In this document: piece by piece, positions 21,460 through 32,325 of the stretch
Numbering within the stretch: the first letter of the stretch is position 1
Layout of the letters: each line of letters starts with the position of its first letter
Assembly: GCA_022702545.1 (NCBI GenBank)
Contig: JAHRBC010000006.1
Coordinates: 3,313,501 to 3,377,500, forward strand
Direction: 5' to 3'
Length of the DNA stretch: 64,000 nt
Source: Phycomyces nitens
Taxonomy: Eukaryota; Mucoromycota; Mucoromycetes; Mucorales; Phycomycetaceae
Program-made: the position numbers and the translations under genes
Notes under the pieces: generated by a model
What the model was told of the DNA's origin: nothing
The model's input: only the letters and a program-made list of their open reading frames with translations
The model's database searches: none

Positions 21460-21467
21460 TTCAGCTA
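21396..21467 (+). tRNA. Initiator tRNA-Met (anticodon CAU)
   Basis: This 72-nt cloverleaf has acceptor AGCTGAA paired with TTCAGCT, D arm GCGC/GCGC, anticodon stem TTGGG/CCCAA with loop CCCATAA (anticodon CAT), T stem GGAGG/CCTCC with loop ATCGAAA, and discriminator A. The A1:U72 pair, C33 and the A at position 54 of the T loop are hallmarks of the eukaryotic initiator rather than the elongator tRNA. There is no intron and no encoded CCA. It starts translation, and its 3' end is also complementary to the primer site of the gypsy-2 element 5 kb away. Transcription would be by Pol III from the internal A and B boxes. LTR elements have inserted 6-12 bp upstream. Confidence 0.96.
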
Positions 21468-21499
21468 TTACCACCAATGAAATATTTTGAGTGTTGTGT

Positions 21500-21570
21500 C
21501 GGACATTATTTTGATGAATCTGTCATTCCTGATCTGGGATGGTCTTCCTTTTACTATAACAAAGCCAAAA
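21500..21570. repeat. Left part of an older LTR-type repeat 'W', split by gypsy-2
   Basis: The sequence CCTGATCTGGGATGGTCTTC through AACAAAGCCAAAA matches, as reverse complement, 40438-40490. The repeat resumes at 27093 after gypsy-2. The stretch 21468-21499 just 3' of the tRNA shows nothing else recognisable. Confidence 0.65.
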
Positions 21571-21946
21571 TGTCAGGTATCGATCTGGTATTTCTTTTCT
21601 GGCACTTGTAACTAAGTCGCAGAATCAATACCACTGGGGATCGTCAAGTTCAAATAATAGTTTTTAGGTAATAGATAGATGGCTTTTTATTGATACAAAT
21701 CCTTTTACTATTTATACAAAATGTAATTAGATTTATGGCTAAATGTATAGCTACGTTAATATGTCTTAGATGGCTATTGTCCAGTAGAATATACTTAAGA
21801 GATATTCGCAATCTAAGACACTTGAGACATTTAGAAACATATATAGGGAAACCAATCGGCAAGGTCTTGATCGTTTACCCAACAAGGTCAACCATTACTG
21901 GTTGCCTATCAAGAGCCGATTTCGGTTGCCGATGTCAACTCTGACA
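21571..21946 (-). repeat. 3' LTR of gypsy-2
   Basis: 376 bp, the same as 26717-27092. In element sense it is TGTCAGAG...CCTGACA. A polypurine tract abuts its inner edge. Confidence 0.9.
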
Positions 21947-21961
21947 TTACCCCCCTCCTGG
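21947..21961 (-). promoter_or_regulatory. Polypurine tract of gypsy-2
   Basis: In element sense the run AGGAGGGGGGTAA directly precedes the 3' LTR. Such tracts prime plus-strand DNA synthesis. Confidence 0.75.
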
Positions 21962-24600
21962 CTTTGTGATCGTCCACGAGCACCAACGTCATCGGGAGTG
22001 GCCAAGGGGTCTACGGCATCATTGGGGACTTCACTGTCCAAAAGTCGCATTGCAGCGCGCCAAGCAGAGCGAGAGGCGGTCGGGTTGTACCAGGTATCTT
22101 GGGGAGCATTACCATGGATCTTGTACAGACGATCAACGTGAACCCAGGACGCGAGGGTTTTACCTTCCATGGTTTTCAATTGATACGTACCAAAGTTTTC
22201 ATTCTTGTTGATTACGATGAAGGGGCCCTTGAACTTCGGTTCCAAACCAAACCGGCCTTCGTGTGTGAGTTTGACATGGTCGCCAACCTCGAACGACACT
22301 TTCTTGATCACGGCGTCCCATTTTTCCTTGTCCTTGGCACTCATTACCTTCATACGCAGTTCGGCGGCTTCTCTGGCCCTACCAACGTTTTCCAACTGGT
22401 CAGCGGTTTTGTCGGCTATGGCACGCGGATCCTCTGAGATAGTTTGATCCAAATATGGCTGTTGAGGGTCTCCAGGTAGTACAGGGTGTCGGCCATATGT
22501 CAAGAAGAACGGGCTGTAACCGGTGGTTGAGTGAGTGCGGATACGGCAAGCCCAGAGCGCGGCGGCGAGAAAGTTATCCCAGAGATGAAGAGCACCATTG
22601 GTGTACTTGCGTAGCATTTGCTTCAAGGTGCCATTCAATCGCTCGCATTTACCGTTTGTACGGGGTGGAACGCAGAGGTGAGGCGGTGGTTGGACTTGAT
22701 CCGACTCAGGTAAGCTGATACGAGTTTGCTAGTGAAATTGGCGCCTCTGTCTGTCAGGATCTCAGCTGGGCAACCAAAACGCATCACGATCTCTTCATAG
22801 ATAAAGTCGGCCACGGCTTCTGCGGATGCAACAGGAACTGCGCGGGCAATGGGCCAATTAGTGGTGTAATCCACGGCCACCAAGATCCACCTGTTGCCTT
22901 TCAATGTCATGGGAAGCCTGCCAATGAAGTCCAGATGCCACCTTTGGAATGCGTCTGGTACTTTGAGGGGTGCATCTCGTCATGGTGTTGACCATCCTTG
23001 CGTGCATTGAGTTGGCACTCTTGACATGCGCTCAGCCATTCCTTAACATCGTTACGGAGGTTAGGCCACCAGTGGCGAGGCTTCAATATGTCGATCATTG
23101 TGGAGAACCCGGAGTGACCAAAACCCTTGTGGCACGATTGTACCATGTCGGCTCGGTGGGCAAATGGAAGGAATGGGACCTCACGAGTTTCATCCTCACT
23201 CAACTTCACTTTGCGGTACACCTTACGATTCTTGACTGTGAACTGGGGCCTGTTCTTCTCAACTATCTCTCTGGCCTCACGTGGTACTTGTTCTGGATGG
23301 AAGGCATAGTAGTTAGGCCAGTCGGTGGGGTGTGTCAATGGTGCGGCATACAGGTATTCCGGCTCTATGGATTCGGCTGCACTCTTACTCTCTGGGCCAC
23401 CAACACGGGACAGAGCATCCGGCACATCATTCTCCTTCCCGGGCTTATACTGGATATCCGGCGCATACAATTCTAGCTCGGCAATCCATCTTACTAGTCT
23501 TGGGGTTGGTGTCACTTGTGAGCGGAAGTACTTGAGTGGCAAGTGGTCCGAGAACACTGTATACGGTCGGCCATCTACCAGGCAACGCCAAGTCCTGAGG
23601 GCATGCATGATACCTAGAAGTTCTCGTTCCTGAGCAGGGTAGGATCGTTCTGCTGAGCTGAACTTCTTGGACTCATATGCTAGCGGGTGCCATTGACCAT
23701 CTTCGCCCTCTTGGAGTAACACTGCTCCGACGCCAAAATCCGAAGCATCGGTTTCGATCCGGTATGGCTTGTGCACATCGGGGGCCTGCAGTACTGGGGG
23801 TGAAGTCAGCTTGTCCTTGATGAGCTCAAAGCTGGCCTGGCATTCCTTTGTCCATATGATCGGTCTTCTCTTGGCTCCGGTACCACGGGTCAGGTCAGTC
23901 AGCGGTGCTGCTATACTTGCGTATCCTGGGATGAACCTTCGATAATGTTGCGCGAGACCACAGAACTGACGAACCTCTTGAACATTGGTTGGGACCGACC
24001 ATTCCTTAACTGCCGTAACCTTTCCAGGCGCAGGTAGAATGCCTCGTGCTGAAATGTGGAATCCAACGAAGATCAGTTCTTTCTTGTTGAATTCGCACTT
24101 CTTCAGATTGGCCACGAGCTTCTCCTCTTGCAGCCTCTTCAGGACGTGTCGGACATGGCGGTGGTGGTCTTCTTCTGTCTTGCTAAAGATGAGGATGTCA
24201 TCAAGATACACTAACGCGAAGTCGTCTAGGCAATCACCGAGAACACGGTTCATCAAGCTCTGGAACGTTGGAGGGGCATTGGTCAAGCCAAAGGAAGGAC
24301 GAGGAACTCATACTGGCCATACCGCGTGTTGAACGCTGTCTTGGGTACATCGCTGGATTGGATCTTCACCTGATGATAACCGCTCTTTAGGTCGAGGCTG
24401 GTGAAGTGTGCGGACCCACGAAGACGTTCCAAGCACTCATCGATTCTTGGCAATGGATGATTATTCCTGACAGTGACCTTGTTCAGAGCGCGGTAATCGA
24501 TGCACATACGCATCGCGCCATCTTTCTTTTTACAAACAGGACGGGTGCTCCCCAAGGTGACGCACTAGGTCGAATCAACCCAAGGTCCAGGAGCTCTTTG
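21949..24600 (-). pseudogene. Gypsy-2 Pol: RT, RNase H and integrase, split by single-base frameshifts
   Basis: Consecutive pieces in changing phase give one Pol: RT start ([20 protein letters not shown]), RT active site (LVYLDDILIFSKT), RNase H (IETDASDFGVGAVL, FSDHLPLKYF), integrase zinc domain (HKGFGHSGFS, CQECQ), integrase core (VAVDYTTNWP, LTDRGANFTS) and the GPY/F-like end (FKGPFIVINKNENFGTYQL). Phase changes fall near 24650, 24540, 24290, 22970 and 22665. Each is explained by one missing base in a run of C, A or T. Between them the protein is well kept, so this is either very recent damage or sequencing error in homopolymers. Confidence 0.88.
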
Positions 24601-26704
24601 AGTTGACGCTTGAGCTCGTCCAACTCCAGGGGCTCATCTTGAAGGGAGGTCGGCTGATTGGTCTCGCATCTCCTGTGTCAATGACATGCTGTACGTCTCG
24701 GTCGGGCGGGACACCTGGGAGTTCATCTCTGAACACATCTGGAAAGTCCTTGGCCAGGTTACTCCAGTTAGACTCGCTGATTTCCTTGGCATGGTCTTCT
24801 TTGACATATAGCAGGAAGCTATCAGCCTCAGTCTTCTTCATTATTTTCTCCACCTGCTTGTGCGATACGAGGTAGTTCAGATGTTGTGTGCTTGGTCTTA
24901 TGTTGTGCGGCTCAATGATGAACTCCTTGCCATTTCTGCATAGTTTCCAACTGTCATTGAACCAATCTGGAACCGGGTTTGCTTGCTGGAGCCAGGTTCT
25001 ACCGAGGATCAAATCAAACTTCATTGGAAACACATATGCCTCAATAGTGTCTGTGTATCCATTGATTGAGATTGGCATGGTGATCTTCTTAGTGATTGAA
25101 ATTCTGTGTCCTCCAGCTGTCTCTACTTGGCGATCATGGACACGGACCACCTGGTTGGCTTTCATGGCGATCTCTGGGGTCACATAGTTTGCACTTGCAC
25201 CACTGTCAATCAGAACCTCGATCATCTTTTCTTCATATACAGCCTTGTACAACGGCAAATCGGTGTTCACAGTAGCATTGAGCTGTTCCAAATGTATTAA
25301 ATCTTCATTGCAAGTGACAGGGGCATCAACATACTGGTAAGGTAAAGCTTTATTATCGTATTCTTTATAGTCAACACTATTGTAATCTTTTACATCCCTG
25401 TTACTGGGCTCTTGTCCTTCGGATGAGTGATCTCCTTTCAATTCCGCCGCATGGAATGACCTGTCCTTGTTGCCTTGTGCTCTGGAGCGTCCTTCATCCA
25501 GCTGTCGGATAGCTGCGATGCGTTCTTGACAGAAACGGCGGAGATGACCTGATTGGCCACACCAGAAACATGCACGGCTGTCTCTGCCTTCTTGCTGGTA
25601 CGATTTTGTCTCAGAGCGGGGTGCGGAGTGTCTATTGTTTCGCTGGCCTGAGCGTCCACGATGATTGGTCCGCATGGACCCCCTCCCCTCCATAGCGTCA
25701 AGGTCCATGGGAGTGGGGCCATTATCGCTATTATACTGCGGAACAACTTCAGGGCGAGGCATGGGAGTGGGACGGCGGCCATTTTCATAGGCAAGGGCAG
25801 TGCGGGCAGCTTCAGCAAGGTCAAGAGGTTCGCGGAAACGAACCTGGCAACGGGTTTCTGGGCGCAGACCATTGACAAAACGGTCGAGGGCTTCGTCTTC
25901 CGTCATGGATGGGATATCCATATGGAGGTCTTGGAAAGTGTCAATGTAGGATTCGATTGAGCCACTCTGACGCAGGGAACGAATGCGGTCACGGGCATTC
26001 TGGATGGAGTGGACTGGGCGGAAGTTATCGTTGAGGAGGCGGGTGAACGTGCGCCAGTCAGAGGTACGGGTACCATTGTCTTCTAATCGTCGCCACCAAA
26101 CATCAGCTCGATCACGGAGAAGAGTGATGGCGTAAGACGTCCAGCTATCATAGTCCATACGGTGCAATTCGGCAAATCGCTCAACAGAGCGGATCCAACC
26201 GTCAATCTCGTTGGCTGAACGGGCACCGCGGTAAAAGTCTGGGCGCTCGATGCGCACCGATGGGGGTAGGGAAACATTGGCCGGAGTAGGTGCTGGAACA
26301 TGAGCAGGGGCCGGTGGTTGGGAGCTACGGAGAGCTTCAGTAAAGGCGGCGATCAACTCAGGCATGGAGATGGTCGCAGGGACACTGGGAGTGGGGGAAA
26401 CTGGTTCACTCATTGGGGGTTCAGACAGGGTACTGGGAACAGGTATGTAGACAGGCGAATCTGGGTCCGTGGGTGTAGAAACAGGTACACCGGTTAACTT
26501 GGCTACAATAAGGTTGGCTTGGGCTTCCCAAAAGGCTATTCGAGCAGGGGTAGAACGGATACGCTGGTCCGAAGGGATATGGGGGACGGTACGGGCAAAT
26601 GTAGAGGGAAGTAGGGCCTGAACTCGTTCTTCAATCTCAAAGGACTTCTTTTGAGCGTCTGTAAACTGTGTTTCTGTCTTTTTCAGGTCGGAAGACTCGG
26701 TCAT
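24575..26704 (-). CDS. Gypsy-2 Gag-protease and start of RT
   Basis: This 709-codon frame starts with MTESSDLKK. The gag domain lies in the middle ([40 protein letters not shown]), followed by a CCHC knuckle [14 protein letters not shown], an aspartic protease ([14 protein letters not shown]) and the first RT residues ([10 protein letters not shown]), where the frame shifts. Gag and Pol would be one continuous frame if the lost bases are restored, unlike gypsy-1. The start ATG (26704-26702) shares its A with the last base of the primer binding site, so there is practically no leader after the primer site. Confidence 0.88.
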   Translation of the reverse strand: MTESSDLKKTETQFTDAQKKSFEIEERVQALLPSTFARTVPHIPSDQRIRSTPARIAFWEAQANLIVAKLTGVPVSTPTDPDSPVYIPVPSTLSEPPMSEPVSPTPSVPATISMPELIAAFTEALRSSQPPAPAHVPAPTPANVSLPPSVRIERPDFYRGARSANEIDGWIRSVERFAELHRMDYDSWTSYAITLLRDRADVWWRRLEDNGTRTSDWRTFTRLLNDNFRPVHSIQNARDRIRSLRQSGSIESYIDTFQDLHMDIPSMTEDEALDRFVNGLRPETRCQVRFREPLDLAEAARTALAYENGRRPTPMPRPEVVPQYNSDNGPTPMDLDAMEGRGSMRTNHRGRSGQRNNRHSAPRSETKSYQQEGRDSRACFWCGQSGHLRRFCQERIAAIRQLDEGRSRAQGNKDRSFHAAELKGDHSSEGQEPSNRDVKDYNSVDYKEYDNKALPYQYVDAPVTCNEDLIHLEQLNATVNTDLPLYKAVYEEKMIEVLIDSGASANYVTPEIAMKANQVVRVHDRQVETAGGHRISITKKITMPISINGYTDTIEAYVFPMKFDLILGRTWLQQANPVPDWFNDSWKLCRNGKEFIIEPHNIRPSTQHLNYLVSHKQVEKIMKKTEADSFLLYVKEDHAKEISESNWSNLAKDFPDVFRDELPGVPPDRDVQHVIDTGDARPISRPPFKMSPWSWTSSSVNSKSSWTLG

Positions 26705-26714
26705 TCAGCTACCA
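26704..26714 (-). promoter_or_regulatory. Primer binding site of gypsy-2 (tRNA-iMet)
   Basis: In element sense TGGTAGCTGAA, 2 bp after the 5' LTR. It is an exact 11-base complement of the 3' end (TTCAGCTA plus CCA) of the initiator tRNA gene at 21396-21467. Confidence 0.93.
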
Positions 26715-26716
26715 AT

Positions 26717-27092
26717 TGTCAGGTATCGATCTGGTATTTCTTTTCTGGCACTTGTAACTAAGTCGCAGAATCAATACCACTGGGGATCGTCAAGTTCAAA
26801 TAATAGTTTTTAGGTAATAGATAGATGGCTTTTTATTGATACAAATCCTTTTACTATTTATACAAAATGTAATTAGATTTATGGCTAAATGTATAGCTAC
26901 GTTAATATGTCTTAGATGGCTATTGTCCAGTAGAATATACTTAAGAGATATTCGCAATCTAAGACACTTGAGACATTTAGAAACATATATAGGGAAACCA
27001 ATCGGCAAGGTCTTGATCGTTTACCCAACAAGGTCAACCATTACTGGTTGCCTATCAAGAGCCGATTTCGGTTGCCGATGTCAACTCTGACA
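26717..27092 (-). repeat. 5' LTR of gypsy-2
   Basis: 376 bp; see the element entry. It includes the motif ATACCACTGGGGATCG on the plus strand, a variant of which recurs in other LTR repeats of the window. Confidence 0.9.
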
Positions 27093-27300
27093 AAAAGGTC
27101 AATCCCACTGGGGAAACAGGAGTATATGTAAAATCAAAGAGAGGATAAAAGATACTTTTTTATTGTTATGACTTTGGTTATCTTATATAGTTTTCTAACT
27201 AATACTGCGCATTATCCGCAGTAGCTATTATATGATATCATATTATTAAAATAGAATGAGATTAGTCCGTCACGTGATAAACCCATCCTAACTCATCACG
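27093..27300. repeat. Right part of LTR-type repeat 'W'
   Basis: Continues the repeat interrupted by gypsy-2. It matches the reverse complement of about 40300-40442 (AAAAGGTCAATCCCACTGGG onwards), ending around TATTATATGATATCA. The stretch 27300-27449 holds no gene and is the upstream region of the Helitron reading frame. Confidence 0.65.
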
Positions 27301-27449
27301 TGCTGTATAATATCTTATTCTTATCATCATCACCATAAAAAAAAGGTCACATAGTATAACACAACACAACACAGGGAGAGATATATAATTTTTTTATCTG
27401 TTACTTACATTCTAAAACAAACGCAATCACTTGATAATACTTTTTTGAA

Positions 27450-28133
27450 ATGCCTCAAGCTACTTCTTCAATGCGCTCATGCAGATGTGGATCTACTAAT
27501 CATCTGAGAACAACTCACCGTGATTGTCCCCTGAATACAATTTCTCCATATGTACAACCCCAAACTGTACCTTGCCCCAGTTGTGGCTCATTTGAACACA
27601 GACGCTCTAATCATCGTAATTGTCCAAACAATACCAGCAATACTTCAGTTAATGTTGTTAATCACGAACAAAGTGAATCGAATACTACTCTTTCTAATAT
27701 TCAAAATGTACCAAGATCGAGAAGAAATGCACGTCGTAATTGCCCAAGCTGTGGTTCAAACACTCATTCCAGAGCAAGCCACCATGAATGTCCTTTCAAT
27801 ACTGAGCAAACAAGAAATACAACCAATGAGATTACTCCAACAATTTCACAGTATAGAGTCACTCGCATGATCCCTTTTAACCCTGAGAACATTATTGGAC
27901 CAAACATTTCTTTAACTGAAGGAAACTTATATCGCAGACATGTTTTTCCACGTATGGAAAGCAGATGCCCCTTTTGCAATGCACACATGTGGGTGGATGA
28001 GCGCTTAAAATCAAGCAGTATCCAAAACCCGAGGTTCGGATTGTGTTGCTCCAATGGAAAGATAACACTTCCATTACCTATTGCACCTCCACAAGAGCTT
28101 TTGGATTTTGTCACCAACCATTGTAATATTTAG
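27450..28133 (+). pseudogene. Helitron protein, N-terminal zinc-finger segment
   Basis: It contains three copies of a C-x-C/CPSC-G-S-x2-H-x4-H-x2-C-P module (CRCGSTNHLRTTHRDC, CPSCGSFEHRRSNHRNC, CPSCGSNTHSRASHHEC), then the Helitron-type CPFCNAHMW ... FGLCCSNGKITLP ... PPQELL segment. The genuine frame runs to 28121. The last three residues and stop come from the inserted LTR. Removing the LTR and one ACCAT joins it in phase with the frame at 28469 (FVTNH then DARNEQC). Confidence 0.85.
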
Positions 28134-28463
28134 TAGTAGAAAAGGGACGGTGGATACTTTGAGACTCTTTATTGTGATTGAGAAAAAGTTAAAGTTATGT
28201 CCAGTCCTTGATTCAAGAAGTGTGTTAACTTAGTATTTATAATTATTGTTATAATTCTTATCAGCTTGGATATTCATTATCATAATAGCTGTGTTATTAG
28301 TTAATAGGTATTTTGGGACTTTGTCCCACAATAGATTGGGTATGGTATTTTCATATTTGGATAAGGATTTCTGGATGGTATAGTTTGTCTTGATTTTAGA
28401 TAATCCAGCTATCTGGGTTTATATATCACTTTTCTCTGATATACCATTATGCCAAATACAACA
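28122..28463. repeat. 342-bp solo LTR in the Helitron frame
   Basis: Ends TGTAATATTT...AATACAACA with exact 5-bp duplications ACCAT at 28117-28121 and 28464-28468. A second 342-bp copy in the opposite orientation lies at 50098-50439. No internal region, so it is a solo LTR left by recombination. Confidence 0.9.
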
Positions 28464-28468
28464 ACCAT

Positions 28469-29023
28469 GATGCAAGAAATGAGCAATGTGTGAATTTTCA
28501 TACCAACATTAGAGCATTCAACAATGCATTTGCTTTTGTGTCTATAAAGGCTAATGTTGACAAGAATTTGGCCAGTGGAAGAAATGGCATATCAACATTT
28601 CGTGTAAATGGTACAATGTACCATAATGTTGGAGCACTTCGAGCTCAAAATGGAACCTCAGCTGGATTTTCACAGATCTATTTCAGTGATACGAATGAGC
28701 AGCTTGCGAGACGGACATCGCTTTTCTCTGGATTAAATCATTTGACTGTAGAGACAATCCAGTCCGTCATCCAGCATGTAAATCCATATGCTCAATCCTT
28801 GATGTCTGTCGCTGAGCAGTTTTGGAACCAGCCATTCGGTAGCCTGCAAGTAATAATAAGAGCAGCAAGAGATGCCGGACGTTGCTATGACATACAGAGC
28901 TCGCCTGAAGTAGCGGCGATGGTTATTGAAGAGAACGTTGATGGTAATGCACACTGCAAAAAATATACACTTTCATTTAGAGATATTTCAGTGGAATTAA
29001 AGGTACAAGTGTATCAAAATTGA
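28469..29023 (+). pseudogene. Helitron protein, Helitron-like N domain
   Basis: It reads FHTNIRAFNNAFAFVSIKAN, GISTFRVNGTMYHNVGAL, FSQIYFSDTNEQLARR, VNPYAQSLMSVAEQF and SSPEVAAMVIEEN, typical of the region just before the Rep domain in Helitrons. The reading continues from the segment before the 342-bp LTR. The end at 29021-29023 probably lies in an intron or in sequence of the next inserted element. Confidence 0.82.
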
Positions 29024-29200
29024 ACTCAATAAACTTTTTTATTTTCAACTGCGCCAGTAGTTTTCAGTCTGTTCTATTGGATAATAAATATGATTTACCT
29101 TTTGGTCGTTACATTTGTGTTATAAAAACTATAAAAAAAAAGCATATTTTCAAATGGTTACCCTTTCCTGTTAATTTTTTTAAATACAAAACAACTCAAA

Positions 29201-32200
29201 ATGTCTTTTTACTCAAGCAACGAAGTTGAATGCAAGTGCTCTGTATGCTCACCAACTGGCAGAACATTCGAGCTGGTATCAGCCCAAACATATCGCAGAC
29301 ATGTTGCTGATGATATTTTGCGAAGATTACAAAGACAGGATTCATGTATGTACAGACACAAATAATTTTTTGGCGGAAATTTAATAATATTATATAATAT
29401 AGCATTGGTCCCTGAAGCAATGGCCATGAATGTGAATGGCAATGGCAATGACATGGAGATTGAGACCAACATCATTGTTGAGACTCATGTTGAATGTATG
29501 TATATAATTTTATTAAAAGCTTTTAACTAATTGTTGTCTATAATATTTTGGTTTTATAGCCCATGAAGAAATGCCAAGCTCACCTTTTGCTGAAGTTGAC
29601 GATGATGCTGAGAGTGTGGAATCCGTGAATTCTGATACCTTTGAAGAGGAATATGAGACAATTGAAGGTTAGTAAAATCGCAAAATATTTTAAAAAAAAT
29701 ATCAGAGATATTAATTCAATAAATTAAATAGACCAATCCTTTGTCTTTGATATGCCAACCAACCCGACCCATCTATTCATTGCCTCCTTTGCTGCGTTCT
29801 TCATCTCCAAATACGTTGTCAACTCAGGTGGTGTCATATTGATCAAGTTCATTAATGAGGTTTTGGCTCAATTTGGGCAATTGTTCCGCCTGCCATTGAG
29901 TCTGAATGCCCTCTACAATATGACGGGGTTGAATTCAGTAACAAAAGGAGTCCAACGTTATGTGGCCTGTGGTGAATGCCACAAGATATATTCCGAGTCC
30001 GAGATGGTTCCACAGTGCTGTACTTTCAGAAAGCTTTCCGGAAATATGTGCGAAAATGAGCTTTTCTTGGGGTCATCCAGTAGCTTGGCTCTACCAAAAA
30101 GGGTGTACATGTACAACTCAGTCACAAACACCTTGTCTTCTCTCTTCCGCCGTCCTGAATTTGAGCGCATGGTCAATCATTGGAGATTCAGACAGCAAGT
30201 TCCAGACACACTGTTTGATATCTACGATGGAGCAAAGTGGGGTGCACTGAAAGACCGAAACGATGAACAATTTGTAGCCCATGAGCGGTCTCTGATGCTC
30301 ACATTGAATATTGATTGGTTTCAGCCTTTTGATGGGGTTGCTTATTCTTGTGGAGCGATCTACCTTTCAATCAATAATTTGCCAAGAGAGGAGAGGTACA
30401 AGAAGGAGAACGTAGTACTTGTTGGTTTGATGCCAGGTCCGAAAGAAGCAAGAACAAGTGAAATCAATCACTATTTGGCCCCTCTTGTTGTCGAACTCAA
30501 GAAATTGTATGGTGGTATCATTATGCCGACCTTCCATTGTCCTTCTGGTGCTCTTGTTCGTGCAGCTCTTCTTTTGGTTGCTTGTGATATTCCTGCAGCT
30601 CGCAAAACATGTGGATTTACATCCCATGCCAGTACAAACGCCTGCCACAAGTGTAATCGCAGGTTTTCTCGCCTTCCTGGAAATGCTGGAATGGACTATT
30701 CTGGGTTCGTCTTCTCAGAGTGGGTGGCTCAAACAGATATTGAAAACCGTCAACATGCTGCTGCCTGGAAGAGTGCGTCAAGTGATACTGAACAGAAGAG
30801 GATGGAAAGAGAGAATGGTGTCCGCTGGTCAGAACTCCATAATCTTGAGTACTTTAATGTAGTCGAGTGCACCATTATTGACCCAATGCATAACCTCTTT
30901 CTGGGAACCGCGAAACGTATGATGGAGAAGTGGAGATCAGCTGGCCTGATTACCAATAGACACTTGACAGAAATGCAGCAACAGGCTGAGACCATGGTCC
31001 TTCCCCCAGACTTCACACCACTAAGAAAGAAAATTGGAAAGGATTTTCCTTTCATGAAGGCCGATGAGTGGAGATCTTGGTGCCTGGTGTACTCCCTGTT
31101 CTTTTGCTGGGTTGCTTACCACGCGAGAATCTGGACAACTGGATGTGCTTTGTGAATGGGTGCAGATACTTGGCAAGACCGAGCATATCCAAAGATGAAT
31201 TGGCTGAGGCCCACTACTGTCTGGAGTTGTTTGGCCGTCAATGTCAGAACATATACGGCACAGAATTCATCTCACCTAATATGCATCTGCATCTTCATCT
31301 GCAAGAAACGATCCTGAACTTTGGGCCGGTATATGGGTACTGGTTATTCAGCTTTGAACGATATAATAGTATCTTGAAAAGCTACTCCACAAATAAGAAA
31401 GATGGCTTTGAGGGAACCTTTATGAGAAAGTACCTTGAGGATATATTCAAAGTTGATCTTGCCCGTGGAATCTTGCCATTTGTTGAAAACGAATCGCACA
31501 CTTCTTTGATTTCTGAACTTGTCCATATTGCTCCTGCTGTCACCATCCCCACTACGCCATACATTCCTTTCTCTCCTGCTGGATTCCACCTGAAGAACTT
31601 CCTTGACTCCGCCGAACGCAATATATTTGGTGTCAAAGGCAATGAACCACTGCCACCGTCTGCCTTTCCTCTTGCTCTTGGCAACCACATGCCAATGAAA
31701 GAAGAAGAGTATGCCCACCTGCTTGAGTTCTACCGCACGTCATATGGTGATGATCAAATAAGAGGATATCGAGATGCAGTTTTTGGGGAGACATTCATCA
31801 ACAACATGATCCAGAAGATTCCTTCCATCAATCTTCTTGGCCAGGTTTATAAAAGTTGCAATGGTAGAGCCAACCGCGGATCATATATACAAGCCTTATT
31901 TGGTGAGAACAATGACCGTGGGATTAGTGCCTTCACTGGCCAAATTCAATACCTTTTTGCAAATGCCATCTTTGATCCAAGAACTGGCCAATTTGATCAG
32001 CATGTTTTTGCATACATTAAGTGGTACCGGACAGCAAGCCAAGATGTAAGAAGTGGACAAGATGTAGAGCTGTGTGAGACGACATTTACCAGAGGCGATT
32101 ACCAAAACATTCTGCCAGTACACCGTATTCTGTTGTCAGTTGCCATTGGAGAGCATATAACAGAAAGTGGAAACATTAAGATGCTCATTGTCCCTTTACT

Positions 32201-32219
32201 TAGAAAAATATACGCATAA
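29201..32219 (+). pseudogene. Tnp2-like transposase, copy 3, one frameshift
   Basis: Exons 29201-29345 (zinc-finger exon, ECKCSVC, TYRRH), 29403-29495, 29560-29667 (acidic) and 29732-32219. Exon 1 is 145 bp, as in copy 1. Catalytic residues are kept: IDWFQPFDG, DPMHNLFLGTAKRM and FSFERYNSILK. After LVYS one C is missing from a C-run (31094-31096), and reading continues in another phase (PVLLLGCLP) to the normal end LPVHRILLSVA ... VPLLRKIYA. Closest to copy 1, clearly diverged from copy 2. It interrupts the Helitron. The partner gene converges on it from 33563. Confidence 0.85.
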
Positions 32220-32325
32220 ATATATATATAATACCATTTTTTTTACTATCAACATAATCAAAAATATTGGGAATATATGGCTCGGATAAATAAGATAGAG
32301 CAAAATAGAACAAAATAGAATATAT

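Larger units (their letters stand above)
21571..27092 (-). mobile_element. Ty3/gypsy retrotransposon gypsy-2
   Basis: A complete 5.5-kb element with two 376-bp LTRs that look identical (21571-21946 and 26717-27092), ends TGTCAGG...CTGACA and a 4-bp target duplication AAAA (21567-21570, 27093-27096). The order in element sense is 5' LTR, primer site, gag-protease-RT-RNase H-integrase, polypurine tract, 3' LTR. The unoccupied target is present at about 40.44 kb, where AAAGCCAAAAGGTCAATCCC is uninterrupted. Identical LTRs point to very recent insertion. Confidence 0.92.
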
